Notes: a model not told the origin generated them from the sequence alone. DNA of 64,000 bases from Oleiagrimonas sp963821885 (GCA_963821885.1 CAWGFN010000004.1:124001-188000); one strand, 5' to 3'; positions 7,725 to 17,242 are shown, numbered from the stretch's first letter. A program made the numbers and translations.

Positions 7725-8240
7725 CTAGAAGTCGGGATCCCAGTCGACCTCGATGCGGGATGCTTCGAAATCAACGGAAACCACGTAGGTTTCCAGCACG
7801 AACGGAACCAGTAGTTCCCTGCCGCCGCCGCGCACCACCATCACGTCATTGGCGCCCGTGGCGAACAGGTGATGCACGCGCCCCAGGGGAACGCCTTGCG
7901 TGGTCACGACCTCGAGATTCTCCAGGTCGCACCAGTAATAGTGGCCCTTCTCGGGATCCGGCAGCGCCTCGCGCGGAACGAGGATGTCGCTGCCGACCCA
8001 TTCGGCGGCCTGGTCACGGTCCTCGACGCCGGGCAGCGTGGCGATCACGCCCTTGCCCTGCTCGCGCCCCGTGATCCCTTGCAACTCGACTTCCTTTCCC
8101 GGCGCTTGCACAAGCAGCCATGGCTGGTAGTCGAAGATTCGCGTGCGTGGTTCGGTCCAGGATTCCAGCTTGACCGCGCCGTGCACGCCCGACAATCCGA
8201 CGATGCGTCCCACCGGGACGCGCCGACCGGCGCCGGTCAT
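7725..8240 (-). CDS. rimM: Ribosome maturation factor RimM
   Basis: A 171-residue 16S processing factor that binds S19 and helps mature the 30S head. The N-terminal beta-barrel (VGRIVGLSGVHGAVKLES) and C-terminal PRC-barrel (YYWCDLENLEVVTTQGVPLGRV ... ELLVPFV) are both recognisable. It lies 2 bp after rpsP, so the two are probably translationally linked. Confidence 0.97.
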   Translation of the reverse strand: MTGAGRRVPVGRIVGLSGVHGAVKLESWTEPRTRIFDYQPWLLVQAPGKEVELQGITGREQGKGVIATLPGVEDRDQAAEWVGSDILVPREALPDPEKGHYYWCDLENLEVVTTQGVPLGRVHHLFATGANDVMVVRGGGRELLVPFVLETYVVSVDFEASRIEVDWDPDF

Positions 8241-8242
8241 GC

Positions 8243-8497
8243 TCAGGCAGCGGCCTGCTTGCCGGCTTCCTTGACCAGCGCGCGCACCTTGTCGGTCATC
8301 TGCGCACCCTTGGCGACCCAGGCGTTGGCCTTGTCCACGTCCAGTTCCAGGCGCTTGTCGGCACCCGACGCCACCGGGTTGTAGTAACCCAGGCGCTCGA
8401 TGTTGCGGCCGTCGCGCTTGTTGCGCTGATCGGTCACGACGATGTGATAGAACGGGCGGCCCTTGGCGCCACCGCGCGCAAGACGAATCTTAACCAT
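8243..8497 (-). CDS. rpsP: 30S ribosomal protein S16
   Basis: An 84-residue S16 starting MVKIRLARGGAKGRPFYHIVV and ending in the Ala/Lys-rich tail normal for the family. A good GGAG Shine-Dalgarno sequence precedes the ATG at 8497. First gene of rpsP-rimM-trmD-rplS. Confidence 0.98.
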   Translation of the reverse strand: MVKIRLARGGAKGRPFYHIVVTDQRNKRDGRNIERLGYYNPVASGADKRLELDVDKANAWVAKGAQMTDKVRALVKEAGKQAAA

Positions 8498-8539
8498 GTG
8501 ATCTCAACTCCGAAGATGCCGGGCAGCCGGCAGCCCACG

Positions 8540-8590
8540 CGACGGTGCGTGGTAAACGCGACATTTTAGCGGAAAAAAGGGAAAAAGAAA
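8540..8590 (-). promoter_or_regulatory. Candidate promoter of the rpsP operon
   Basis: On the minus strand TAAAAT (8563-8568) is a good -10 in an AT-rich island of the otherwise GC-rich 8498-8734 gap; a T-rich tract upstream provides only a weak -35. It lies about 65 bp before the rpsP ATG. The rest of the 237-bp gap between ffh and rpsP shows no gene. Confidence 0.35.
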
Positions 8591-8734
8591 GGGCCAGGGG
8601 CGAAGTCGGCGGCCATCGCGGGCAGGCGACGGTCATGCGCTCCCGCAAGGTCCTCGCGAAAGCCCGGAAAAGGCACCCCGGCCAGGGACCAGCCCATGCG
8701 GCCCCTCGCCCATCCTCCCTCCGGCCCGCGCCAC

Positions 8735-10108
8735 TCAGCGCATCGGCGGCATCCCGCCGCCGCCCATGCCCTTCATGGCTCGCATCTGGCGCATCAGCCC
8801 CTTGCTGCCGCCCTTGCCGAACTTGGACATCATCTTCGACATCTGCATGTACTGCTTGAGCAGGCGGTTGATGTCGGCCGGCTGGGTGCCCGAGCCGCGC
8901 GCCACGCGGGACTTGCGCGACCCCTTGAGCAGGTCGGGGTGACGACGTTCCTGCAGGGTCATCGAGTTGATGATGGCGATCATGCGGCGGATTTCGCCGT
9001 CATTGGCCTTCTGCTTGACCGCATCCGGCAGCGCGCCCATGCCCGGCAGCTTGTCCATGAGGCCGGCCAGGCCACCCATGTTCATCATCTGCTCGAGCTG
9101 GTCGCGCATGTCGACCAGGTCGAAGCGCTTGCCCTTGATGACCTTCTTGGCCAGCTTCTGGGCCTTTTCGTGGTCGACCTTGCGCTCGACCTCCTCGACC
9201 AGGCTGAGCACGTCGCCCATGCCCAGGATGCGCTGGGCCACGCGATCGGGATGGAAGGGCTCCAGGGCATCGGTCTTCTCGCCGGCGCCGAGGAACTTGA
9301 TCGGCTTGCCGGTGATGTGGCGCACCGACAGCGCCGCGCCGCCACGGGCATCGCCATCGGTCTTGGTCAGCACCACGCCGGTCAGCGGCAGCGCGTCGGC
9401 GAAGGCCTTGGCGGTGTTGGCCGCGTCCTGGCCGGTCATGGCGTCGACGGTGAACAGGGTCTCGACCGGATCCAGGGCCGCGTGCAGTTTCTGGATCTCG
9501 GCCATCATGGCCTCGTCCACGTGCAGGCGGCCGGCGGTGTCGACGATCAGCACGTCGACCACCTCGCGGCGGGCCGCGGCCAGCGCGGCCCTGGCGATCT
9601 CGACCGGATCCTGGCCCGCCTCGGACGGGAAGAATGCCACTCCGACCTGCCCGGCCAGGGTCTTCAGCTGCTCGATGGCGGCCGGACGGTAGACGTCGCA
9701 GCTGACCACCATCACCTTCTTCTTCTGCCGCTCGGACAGCAGTCGCGCCAGCTTGGCCACGGTGGTGGTCTTGCCCGCGCCCTGCAGGCCGGCCATCAGC
9801 ACCACGGCCGGCGGCTGCGCGGCCAGGTCCAGCGCCTCGTTGCCCTGGCCCATCAACGCGGTCAGCTCGTCGCTGACCACCTTCACCAGCGCCTGGCCCG
9901 GGGTCAGGCTCTTGAGCACTTCCTGACCGACGGCACGTGCCTTCACCCGCTCGATCAGCGCCTGCACCACCGGCAGGGCGACATCGGCCTCGAGCAGGGC
10001 GATGCGCACTTCGCGCAGGCTTTCCTGGATGTTCTCCTCGGTCAGCCGGCCACGGCCACGCAGCCGCTGGACGGTCGAGGAAAGGCGTTGGCTGAGCGAT
10101 TCGAACAT
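8735..10108 (-). CDS. ffh: Signal recognition particle protein Ffh
   Basis: GTPase that, with 4.5S RNA, delivers nascent inner-membrane proteins to FtsY and the translocon. The 457-residue protein has the N domain (MFESLSQRLSSTVQRLRG), the G domain with P-loop GLQGAGKTTT and DTAGRL motifs, TKTDGDARGG, and a methionine-rich M domain ending QMRAMKGMGGGGMPPM. ATG 10108 gives the family N-terminus; the frame is open 30 bp further upstream. It points the same way as the rpsP operon but is separated from it by 237 bp. Confidence 0.98.
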   Translation of the reverse strand: MFESLSQRLSSTVQRLRGRGRLTEENIQESLREVRIALLEADVALPVVQALIERVKARAVGQEVLKSLTPGQALVKVVSDELTALMGQGNEALDLAAQPPAVVLMAGLQGAGKTTTVAKLARLLSERQKKKVMVVSCDVYRPAAIEQLKTLAGQVGVAFFPSEAGQDPVEIARAALAAARREVVDVLIVDTAGRLHVDEAMMAEIQKLHAALDPVETLFTVDAMTGQDAANTAKAFADALPLTGVVLTKTDGDARGGAALSVRHITGKPIKFLGAGEKTDALEPFHPDRVAQRILGMGDVLSLVEEVERKVDHEKAQKLAKKVIKGKRFDLVDMRDQLEQMMNMGGLAGLMDKLPGMGALPDAVKQKANDGEIRRMIAIINSMTLQERRHPDLLKGSRKSRVARGSGTQPADINRLLKQYMQMSKMMSKFGKGGSKGLMRQMRAMKGMGGGGMPPMR

Positions 10109-10181
10109 GGGATGCGGGACGGCTTCGTAAACATCCAAGTATAGCCGAATCGGCGAATTTCACGATCCGGCCGCGGGCCCG

Positions 10182-10796
10182 TCACTCCCGCACAGGTGGC
10201 GTCCCGTCCGCGTCGGGCAGGCGGATGTCGGCGCCCTCGGGCGGTTCGGCATCGGGCATGGCCACGTCCGGGATGGCCGCCATTTCCTCTTCGGTCATGC
10301 TGCTGACGGCCGCCTGGCTGACTTCGCCGTCGGAGCGTCCCTGCATGCGACCGGCCTCGACCAGGCGCTGGATGCGTTCGAACACCTCGGCGCGGCCAAA
10401 CGGCTTCTTCATGAAATCGTCGGCGCCGAAACGCTGCACGTAGAACTGCTCGGTGGCCTGCACGTTGCCGCTGATCATCACGATCGGGATGTCGCGGGTG
10501 CGCGCATCGTGGCGCAGGGTGCGCAGCACCATGAAGCCGTTGGCGCCCGGCAGCACGATGTCCAGGAAGATCAACGCCGGAAGTTCGCCGCGGGCCAGCT
10601 CCAGCGCCTGCTCGCCATTCTCCGCGCGCAGCACGGCGTAGCCATCCTGGATCAGCATCTTGGCCAGCACGGCGCGAATGGTGGGCGAATCGTCCACCAC
10701 CAGCACCGTGGCGCCCGCGGCCGCCTGGACCCTGGGTTGTCGACGACGTTCGCCCTGTCCCCGCAACCATCGTCGCAGGATGTTCACCGAAGCCAT
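10182..10796 (-). CDS. Response regulator, single receiver domain with acidic C-terminal tail
   Basis: A 204-residue protein: a basic N-terminal stretch of about 25 residues (LRRWLRGQGERRRQPRVQ), a receiver domain (about 28-150) with the acidic pocket VVDDSP, phospho-acceptor Asp in LIFLDIVLPG, and conserved Lys in FMKKPFG, then a Pro/Asp/Glu-rich tail of about 50 residues without a DNA-binding domain. All phosphorylation residues are intact. It resembles PilG/PilH/CheY-type regulators acting by protein contact rather than transcription. No kinase is adjacent, so the partner is unknown. Given FimX and PilZ in the window a link to motility is possible but not shown. Confidence 0.85.
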   Translation of the reverse strand: MASVNILRRWLRGQGERRRQPRVQAAAGATVLVVDDSPTIRAVLAKMLIQDGYAVLRAENGEQALELARGELPALIFLDIVLPGANGFMVLRTLRHDARTRDIPIVMISGNVQATEQFYVQRFGADDFMKKPFGRAEVFERIQRLVEAGRMQGRSDGEVSQAAVSSMTEEEMAAIPDVAMPDAEPPEGADIRLPDADGTPPVRE

Positions 10797-10876
10797 CCGG
10801 CCGGTCTCCCCGATTCGCCTGGCCCAAGTGTGCGTTTACTTGCCGCGAGGCGCAATCCGCAGAGCCGGCTATGCCT

Positions 10877-11266
<390 letters not shown>

Positions 11267-11324
11267 GCGGCCATTATGATGGATCCAGGACAACGATGCG
11301 CCACAGGCAGGCACGGCAGGGATC

Positions 11325-11591
11325 ATGGCAATCGACGAAGACGTGAAGCTGATCGGCATCGCACTCCCGCTGGCCGTGGTCGTGTTCAAGTGGCTGCGCA
11401 ACCACAACGACCGCACCCTGACCCCACCCTCGCCGCCCAAGTCCCCGGCCGACGACGGCGATATCGAGCAGTTGCTGCGCGCCGGCCGCCAGATCGAGGC
11501 GATCAAGGCCGCCCGGCAACGCTACGGATACGACCTGATGCAGGCCAAGCTGCACGTGGACGACCTGCGCAAGCGATTGAAATCCGGCTGA
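11325..11591 (+). CDS. Small membrane-anchored protein with L7/L12 C-terminal-like domain
   Basis: An 88-residue protein with an N-terminal hydrophobic segment (LIGIALPLAVVVFKWL, about residues 9-24), a Pro-rich linker, and a C-terminal 40 residues (DIEQLLRAGRQIEAIKAAR ... AKLHVDDLRKRL) resembling the helical C-terminal domain of ribosomal L7/L12 (the AIKxxRxxxGxxLxEAKxxVexL pattern). Such small proteins are found in several proteobacteria, with no established function. It is not a ribosomal stalk protein: it lacks the dimerisation domain and has a membrane anchor. Tail-to-tail with the AEC transporter, 3 bp apart. Confidence 0.75.
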   Translation: MAIDEDVKLIGIALPLAVVVFKWLRNHNDRTLTPPSPPKSPADDGDIEQLLRAGRQIEAIKAARQRYGYDLMQAKLHVDDLRKRLKSG

Positions 11592-11594
11592 GCC

Positions 11595-12497
11595 CTAGCC
11601 CGCCATCAGCAGGTTGCCCAGCGGCACGGTCAGCAGCGACAGCAGGATGCCGAGGCCCAGCACGCTGTTGGCCAGGTCCGTGTCCAACCCGTACTGGTCG
11701 ACCAGGATCGCCGCCGAGATCATCGGCGCCATGGCCGCCTCCAGCACGCCGACGGTCAGCACCAGGCCGTGCACGCCCAGCGCCATGCCCATGACCCAGC
11801 ACAGCAGCGGCCCGAGCAGCAGCTTCCAGCCCAGCCCGCCGGCGATCACCCCGGCCTGCCCGCGCACCCCGCCGAGATGGAACTGCAGGCCGACCGAGAA
11901 CAGCGCCAGCGGCGTCAGCGTGGCGCCGATCGGCGACAGCACGGCGTCGACCATGTCCGGCCATCCGCCCAGCGCGCCCACCAGCACGCCGACCAGCAGG
12001 GCCAGAAAGGCCGGAAAGGTGAAGATGCGCCGCGCCACGTGATGCAGGCGCGGCTTCTGTCCCGCATGCAGCGAGGCGACCACGATGGCCACCGAGGCCA
12101 GCAGCGGAAAGGTGCCCACCTGGTCGGCCACCACCGCCAGCTTCAGGCCCTCCTCGCCATGCAGGGCCTGCACCAGCGGATACCCCATGAAGCTGGTGTT
12201 GCCCAGCCCGCAGACCAGCACCAGGGTGCCGGTGCGCGCCCGCGACCAGCCCCGCCAGCGTCCGATCGCGGCGAACAGCCCCCAGGCGCCGAAGAACACC
12301 AGCCAGGAGGCCGCCACCGGGAACCACAGGGCCTTTTGCACATGCAGCCTCGGAATCAGCTCCAGCACGATCGCCGGCAGCGCCACGTACAGCACCCACC
12401 AGTTCAACGCCCGCGCCATGCCCTCGGGCGGGCGCGCGTAACGCGCGACCAGCACGCCCAGGAGCAGGCAGACGAACAGCAGCAGCAAGGCACCCAT
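11595..12497 (-). CDS. AEC family transporter (auxin efflux carrier-type permease)
   Basis: A 300-residue inner-membrane protein with about ten hydrophobic segments in the inverted-repeat arrangement of the AEC family (N-terminal LLLLFVCLLLGVLVAR, the central GLGNTSFMGYPLVQAL motif near residue 97, C-terminal VLTVGVLEAAMAPMISAAILVDQYGLD). Bacterial members export malate, malonate or other small organic acids; the substrate here cannot be read from sequence. The GNTSFMGYP and EAAMAPM motifs are intact. It is divergent from the phosphotransferase gene with a 104-bp intergenic region in which I see no clear operator. Confidence 0.88.
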   Translation of the reverse strand: MGALLLLFVCLLLGVLVARYARPPEGMARALNWWVLYVALPAIVLELIPRLHVQKALWFPVAASWLVFFGAWGLFAAIGRWRGWSRARTGTLVLVCGLGNTSFMGYPLVQALHGEEGLKLAVVADQVGTFPLLASVAIVVASLHAGQKPRLHHVARRIFTFPAFLALLVGVLVGALGGWPDMVDAVLSPIGATLTPLALFSVGLQFHLGGVRGQAGVIAGGLGWKLLLGPLLCWVMGMALGVHGLVLTVGVLEAAMAPMISAAILVDQYGLDTDLANSVLGLGILLSLLTVPLGNLLMAG

Positions 12498-12601
12498 GGA
12501 AGATTCCGCGGCATCGTGGACGGACCATTGAACACCATGCGTGGCATACGGAAAACCGCAGCGCTCGCGCCGACCGCGCGGTCAGGCCAGGGTCGGCGAT
12601 A

Positions 12602-13759
12602 ATGGCCGGAGAATTCGCACGGAACATGCCGATGAGTCACCGCGTGCACGGCCCGGAAGGCGATGACATTCGCCCCGACTGGCCGCCATTGAGCCCGGCC
12701 GAACTCGAACACGTCGCGGCGGCGTACGGGCTGGGTGCCGTGCGCGGCACGCCGTGGGTCAGCCCGCGCCCGCTGTCCGCCGCGGCGCTGGTGCAGGCCG
12801 GAGCCCGGCGCGTGTTCGTCAAGCGCCACCACCATTCGGTACGCACCGCGACCGATCTGCTCGAGGAACATCGCTTCATGGGGCACCTGCGCGCCCGCGG
12901 CATCCCGGTGCCCGAAGTCCTCGTCGACCGCGATGGCGTCACGGCGCATGCACGCGGGGACTGGACCTTCGAGGTGCATGCCGCCGCGCAAGGCCGCGAC
13001 CTGTACCGCGACACTGCCTCCTGGACGCCACTTGCGGATCTCCAGCGGGCCCGCGCCGCAGGCGCCATGCTCGGGCGCCTGCATGAAGCTTCCGGATCCT
13101 ATGGCGCGCCGCAGCGAGGCACCCACATCCTGGTCGCGCGCGACGATCTGCTGCGCGCCGTCGACCCGATGGCCGCCCTCGAGGCGCAACTGTCCGAGCG
13201 CCCCGGGCTCGCCGCCTACCTCGGCACACGCACCTGGCGCGAGGACTTTCGGCATTGCATCGCGCCGCGCCACGCCCGCCTGCAACCACGCCTGGCGCGA
13301 CAGGCGGTGCTCTGGACCCACAACGACTGGCACGCCTCCAACCTGTGCTGGGGTGCCGACGACCATGTCGCCGACGTGCTCGACTTCGGGCTGTGCTCGC
13401 CGACCAGCGCCCTGTTCGACCTGGCCACCGCGATCGAGCGCAACGCCATCGCCTGGCTGCGGCTCGATCTCGGCGCCGACGCCGCGCATCCGCGCACGGC
13501 ATCCGCGCTGATTGCGGGCTATCGGGAACATCATCCGCTGACCGAAGAGGATCTCGACACCCTGGCGGACCTGCTGCCGCTGGTGCATGTGGAATTCGCC
13601 CTGTCCGAGATCGAATATTTCCATGCCATCACCCGCTCGCCGCGACACGCCGACATCGCCTACGACGATTTCCTGATCGGCCACGCGCGATGGTTCGACA
13701 CGGCCGCCGCGCAGCCGCTGCTGCGGGCCATCCGCGAGATTCCCGCCGCGAACGGCTAG
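12602..13759 (+). CDS. Phosphotransferase of the APH/choline-kinase fold (candidate thiamine-locus kinase)
   Basis: Up to 385 residues with the aminoglycoside-phosphotransferase kinase fold: Lys in RRVFVKRHHHSV, the catalytic loop HNDWHASN (HxDxxxxN, about residue 240) and the metal-binding Asp in VLDFGLCSP. Many family members are small-molecule kinases (homoserine, thiamine, choline, methylthioribose). It ends 38 bp before a TPP riboswitch that controls a TonB receptor and PnuC-type permease, so a thiamine-kinase role in salvage is attractive but inferred; the riboswitch lies downstream of it and cannot regulate it. Start could be 12602 or ATG 12626; neither has a clear Shine-Dalgarno sequence. 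Homoserine kinase-like or stress-kinase-like functions are alternatives. Confidence 0.75.
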   Translation: MAGEFARNMPMSHRVHGPEGDDIRPDWPPLSPAELEHVAAAYGLGAVRGTPWVSPRPLSAAALVQAGARRVFVKRHHHSVRTATDLLEEHRFMGHLRARGIPVPEVLVDRDGVTAHARGDWTFEVHAAAQGRDLYRDTASWTPLADLQRARAAGAMLGRLHEASGSYGAPQRGTHILVARDDLLRAVDPMAALEAQLSERPGLAAYLGTRTWREDFRHCIAPRHARLQPRLARQAVLWTHNDWHASNLCWGADDHVADVLDFGLCSPTSALFDLATAIERNAIAWLRLDLGADAAHPRTASALIAGYREHHPLTEEDLDTLADLLPLVHVEFALSEIEYFHAITRSPRHADIAYDDFLIGHARWFDTAAAQPLLRAIREIPAANG

Positions 13760-13797
13760 GCGGGTGCCGCCATCCGTGTTCAAATGGACGTCTTCGT

Positions 13798-13877
13798 GAA
13801 GCGGGGGTGCCCGGCATTGGCCGGGCTGAGAGAGTCCCTTGGAACCTGATCCGGCTTGCACCGGCGTAGGGAGCTTC
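13798..13877 (+). ncRNA. TPP (THI-element) riboswitch
   Basis: The thi-box is nearly consensus: closing stem GAAGC (13798-13802) with GCTTC (13873-13877), GGGGTGCC at the 5' arm, GGGCTGAGA with the pyrimidine-sensing core, CCCTTGGAACCTGATCCGG, then the CCGGCGTAGGGA arm. It lies 69 bp upstream of the TonB-dependent receptor ATG. Binding of thiamine pyrophosphate should repress the receptor and the downstream permease, identifying both as thiamine(-precursor) uptake genes. Confidence 0.97.
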
Positions 13878-13909
13878 GACTGGCAGGGGCCGCGCGTCCC
13901 CGCCGGTCG
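13874..13909 (+). promoter_or_regulatory. Riboswitch expression-platform hairpin
   Basis: Immediately after the aptamer, CGACTGGCAGGGG (13877-13889) can pair with CCCCGCCGGTCG (13898-13909). Its 5' arm overlaps the last base of the P1 stem, so ligand-stabilised P1 and this hairpin can influence each other. There is no T-run, so control may be by Rho or by translation rather than intrinsic termination. Confidence 0.5.
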
Positions 13910-13945
13910 CCGTCGCTTCGTGGCATCCGAACCGACGAGCAGACC

Positions 13946-16106
13946 ATGACCCGCATCTTCGCCGCTTCCCTCGCCCTCCTCGCCCTTGCCGCGGGCATGC
14001 CCGTGCGCGCCGCCGACCCGGCATCCGCGCAATCGACCGCCACGCCGCTCAAGGCCGTGACCGTCCATGGCCGCGCCGAAAGCCGCGCCGCCGGCGTCGG
14101 CAGCATCGACGGCGCCTCGCTGCGCGACACCCCGGCCGCCGTCACCGTCATCGACCGCCGCCAGCTCGACCTGCGCCAGCCGCGCAGCATCAGCGACCTG
14201 GCCACCACCGATGCCTCGATGGGCGACGACTACGCGCCGGTCGGCTACTACCAGGACACCACCATCCGCGGTTACATGCTCGACCTGGCCACGGGCTTCC
14301 GCATCAACGGCCTGACGGTGGCCGGAGCACAGCGTTTCGCGCTGGAGGACGTCCAGCGCGTGGAGGTCCTCAAGGGCCTGGCCGGCATCGACGCCGGCGT
14401 GATCGCGCCCGGCGGCCTGATCGACTTCGTCAGCAAGCGCCCGGCCCACGTGCGCCGCGTGACCCTGGGCACCGACTCGCACGGCTCGCGCTACGCCGCC
14501 GCCGACCTCGGCGGCTGGTTGACGCCGAACTTCGGCCTGCGCTTCAACGGCGCCTGGGAGCAGACCCACAGCTACGTCGAGCACGCCAACGGCCAGCGCC
14601 GCATGTACGCCATCGCCGCCGACTGGAAGATCGGCGACCGCGCCCTGCTGCGCCTGGACAGCAACGACGAGACCAACACGCAGCGCTCGGTCTCCGGCTA
14701 CCAGCTGCTGGGCGGCGACACCGTGCCCGCGCACGCCAGCCGCACCCGGATGCTCGGCTTCGAACCGTGGCAGAAGCCGGTCGGCATCCACGCCGGCAAC
14801 AGCAGCGCGCGGCTGGACGTGACCCTCGACGACAACTGGAGCCTGCGCCTGGCCGCCGGCCACAGCCGCAGCGTGATCGACGACAACGTGGCCTATGCCT
14901 ACGGCTGCTTCTACACCGCGGCCTGCGCCAGCGGCGCGCCGGGCCAGTTCTTCGCGCCCGACGGCGAGTACGACATTTACGACTACCGCAGCCCCGACGA
15001 CACCCGCGTCAACGACGAGCTGAAGGCGATCCTGGTCGGCCAGTTCGACACCGGCGCGCTGAACCACACGCTGAGCCTGGGCAGCGACACCTTCCGCCGC
15101 ACCGTCGACCAGCGCCCCTATGTCTACGACTATGTCGGCAGCGCCAACATCGACCAGCGCAACCCGCCCTACTTTCCGCCCTCGCCCAACCAGCCCGGCC
15201 CGTCCGCGCGCCGACTGACCAGCTGGCAGCGCGCGCTGCTGGCGCAGGACCGCATCCACGTTGGCGACGACTGGCAGGTGCTGGCCGGCGCACGCCTGGT
15301 GCGGCTGGACGAGCGCGCCTACGACGACAGCGGCGCCCCGACCCGTCGCACCCGCCTGAGCCGCACGCTGCCGCAGGCCGCCGTGCTGTGGCAGCCGCTG
15401 GCCGGCCTGACCGGCTACCTCAGCTACAGCGAGAGCCTGTCGCTGGGCGAGGAAGCGCCGTGGTGGGCCACCAACGGCGGCACCATCCTCGCGCCCCTGC
15501 TCTCGCGCCAGCTGGAACTGGGCGCGCGCTACGACCTCGACAACGGCCCCAGCCTGAGTGCCGCGCTGTTCCGCATCCGCCGCCCGTACCAGTATGCGCA
15601 GCCGGACGCGAGCGCCTACGGCTTCACTTTCGTGCAGCGGGGCCAGGCGGTGCACCAGGGCCTGGAACTGGCCGCGCACGGCAAGATCGGCGAGCGCCTG
15701 CGCCTGGACGCCAGCGTCGCCTGGCTGCGCGCACGCGCCGAAGGCATCGGCACGCCGGCCTACGAAGGCCACCAGGTGGTCAACGTGCCGGCCTGGCGCA
15801 GCTCGATGTTCGCCGAGTACCGCCTGGCCGACCCTGCCGCGGCTGAGCCTGCTGGCCGGCTGGCGCCATTCGGCCGCCAAGGCGGCCACCGCCGACAACG
15901 CCGTGCGCGTGGGCGCCTATGACGTGTTCGACGCCGGGCTGGTCTATCGCGCGCGCCTGCTGGATCGCGCGCTGACCTGGCGGCTGATCGTGGACAACAT
16001 CACCGACCGCTTCTACTGGCGCGACACCGGCACCGCCTACGGCGACGCGTTCCTGTTCCCGGGCGCGCCGCGCCTGGCCCGGCTGACCGCGACCTGGGAT
16101 TTCTGA
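13946..16106 (+). pseudogene. TonB-dependent receptor for thiamine (one frameshift)
   Basis: Outer-membrane receptor following the TPP riboswitch: signal peptide (MTRIFAASLALLALAAGMPVRA), plug domain with AAVTVIDRRQLDLRQ and VQRVEVLKG...GVIAPGGLIDFVSKRP, and a 22-strand barrel ending in LTATWDF, with the terminal Phe expected for BamA insertion. The frame changes once near 15832-15834, where GACCCTG should be GACCTG (LADLPRLSLLAGW); without the extra base the protein is 719 residues and complete. The reading frame downstream ends with TGA at 16104, 1 bp before the permease start. The barrel is SusC/FecA-like in size; substrate assignment to thiamine rests on the riboswitch. The frameshift is one of 16 similar +1 insertions in this window and may be a sequencing error. 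Confidence 0.88.
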
Positions 16107-16107
16107 C

Positions 16108-16686
16108 ATGACGTGGTGGGAGCTGCTCGGTTCGGCATTGAGCCTCTGGGCCGTCTGGCTGACGGCCCAGAGGCGCATGCTCAACTACCCGGTCGGCATG
16201 CTGTCGGTGCTCGTCTACGGCTGGATCTTCGTGCAGGCGCGGCTGTATTCGGATGCCCTGCTGCAGGTGCTGTTCGCCGGCTTCATCGTCTACGGCTGGA
16301 TGCGCTGGATCGGCCACCTGGACAGCACCGGCCGCGTGCGGATCACGCCGCTGCCGGCACGCCGCGCGTGGATCAGCGTGGCGCTGGGCCTGGTCGGCGC
16401 CGCGGTACTGGGCTGGAGCATGCACCGCTACACCGACGCCGCGCTGCCGTGGCTGGACGCCGCGCTGACCGCTTTCAGCCTGGTCGCGCAGTTCTGGCAG
16501 GATCGCCGCCACCTGGCCGCCTGGTGGCTGTGGATCGCGGTCGACACGATCTACATCGGCGAATACATCTACAAGGACCTGCGCATCACCGCGGCCCTGT
16601 ATGCGGTATTCGTCGGCCTTGCCGTGGTCGGCCTGCGCGCCTGGCGACGCGCCGCGGCCGGCGCGCCGGCCACCGCAAGCGCCTGA
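16108..16686 (+). CDS. PnuC-family permease, probable thiamine transporter PnuT
   Basis: A 192-residue membrane protein with the PnuC fold: motifs NYPVGMLSVLVYGWIFVQARLYSDALLQVLF and WLWIAVDTIYIGEYIYKDLRITAALYAVF, and six to seven membrane segments. PnuC proteins mediate facilitated diffusion of nicotinamide riboside or thiamine, trapping being achieved by phosphorylation in the cytoplasm. Its start overlaps the receptor end (1 bp gap) and it is under the same TPP riboswitch, which points to thiamine (PnuT) rather than nicotinamide riboside. The adjacent phosphotransferase could be the trapping kinase. Confidence 0.9.
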   Translation: MTWWELLGSALSLWAVWLTAQRRMLNYPVGMLSVLVYGWIFVQARLYSDALLQVLFAGFIVYGWMRWIGHLDSTGRVRITPLPARRAWISVALGLVGAAVLGWSMHRYTDAALPWLDAALTAFSLVAQFWQDRRHLAAWWLWIAVDTIYIGEYIYKDLRITAALYAVFVGLAVVGLRAWRRAAAGAPATASA

Positions 16687-16699
16687 CCGGACGACCGGC

Positions 16700-17242
16700 T
16701 CAGGACTGCAGCCAGCGCCGGGCCATGCGCCGCAGCGAAACGTCGTAGTCCTCGCCATCGGCGATGCCCGCGATGTCGCGCCAGGCCAGCGCGTGCGACT
16801 CGTCGCTGACCACGAAGCGCTCGTCGGTCCCGGCGCGGATCACGTAGCGCACGTCGTAGTGCCAGTGCTCGGGCTCGGCCCCGCGTGCCGGGATGCGATG
16901 GCGGTCCAGGTCGAAGATGCCGCCCTGCAGCGCCAGGCCGGGCACCCCGGTTTCCTCCTGCGCCTCGCGCAGGGCCACCCGCGGCAGGTCCATGTCGCCA
17001 TCGGCATGACCGCCCGGCTGCAGCCAGCGATCGAGCTTGCGGTGATGCGTCAGCAGGGCACGCCGGCCATCGGCGCTGACCAGCCAGCACGAGGCGGTGA
17101 AATGGCCCGCCAGGCGGGCCCGCTCGAACGCATGCCGGCCCTCCTCGGCCAGATCGAGGAACAGCCCCGCCGTCTCGTCTTCACCATGGGTTTCGCCGAA
17201 CGCGCGCAACGCGTGGCGCAGGGAGTTCAGATCGTCGGACAT
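16700..17242 (-). CDS. Nudix hydrolase
   Basis: A 180-residue Nudix enzyme with box GGHADGD..LPRVALREAQEETGV (about residues 75-100); the first acidic position is Asp rather than Glu and the spacing is one residue longer than the textbook Nudix box, a form common in the GGHADGD subgroup. An N-terminal extension of about 40 residues precedes the fold (SDDLNSLRHALRAFGETHGE). It should hydrolyse a nucleoside-diphosphate-linked substrate, but the identity is not evident. Convergent with pnuT (13-bp gap), so a shared role in thiamine metabolism is possible but not supported by co-transcription. No Shine-Dalgarno sequence precedes the ATG; a large hairpin abuts it. Confidence 0.88.
   Translation of the reverse strand: MSDDLNSLRHALRAFGETHGEDETAGLFLDLAEEGRHAFERARLAGHFTASCWLVSADGRRALLTHHRKLDRWLQPGGHADGDMDLPRVALREAQEETGVPGLALQGGIFDLDRHRIPARGAEPEHWHYDVRYVIRAGTDERFVVSDESHALAWRDIAGIADGEDYDVSLRRMARRWLQS

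Noticed and set aside
12404..15898. Very long minus-strand reading frame (over 1000 codons) antisense to the thiamine genes
   Set aside because: No start context, repetitive Gly/Ala/Arg/His composition and the opposite strand encodes clear families including a riboswitch-controlled receptor. It is the mirror frame typical of high-GC DNA.
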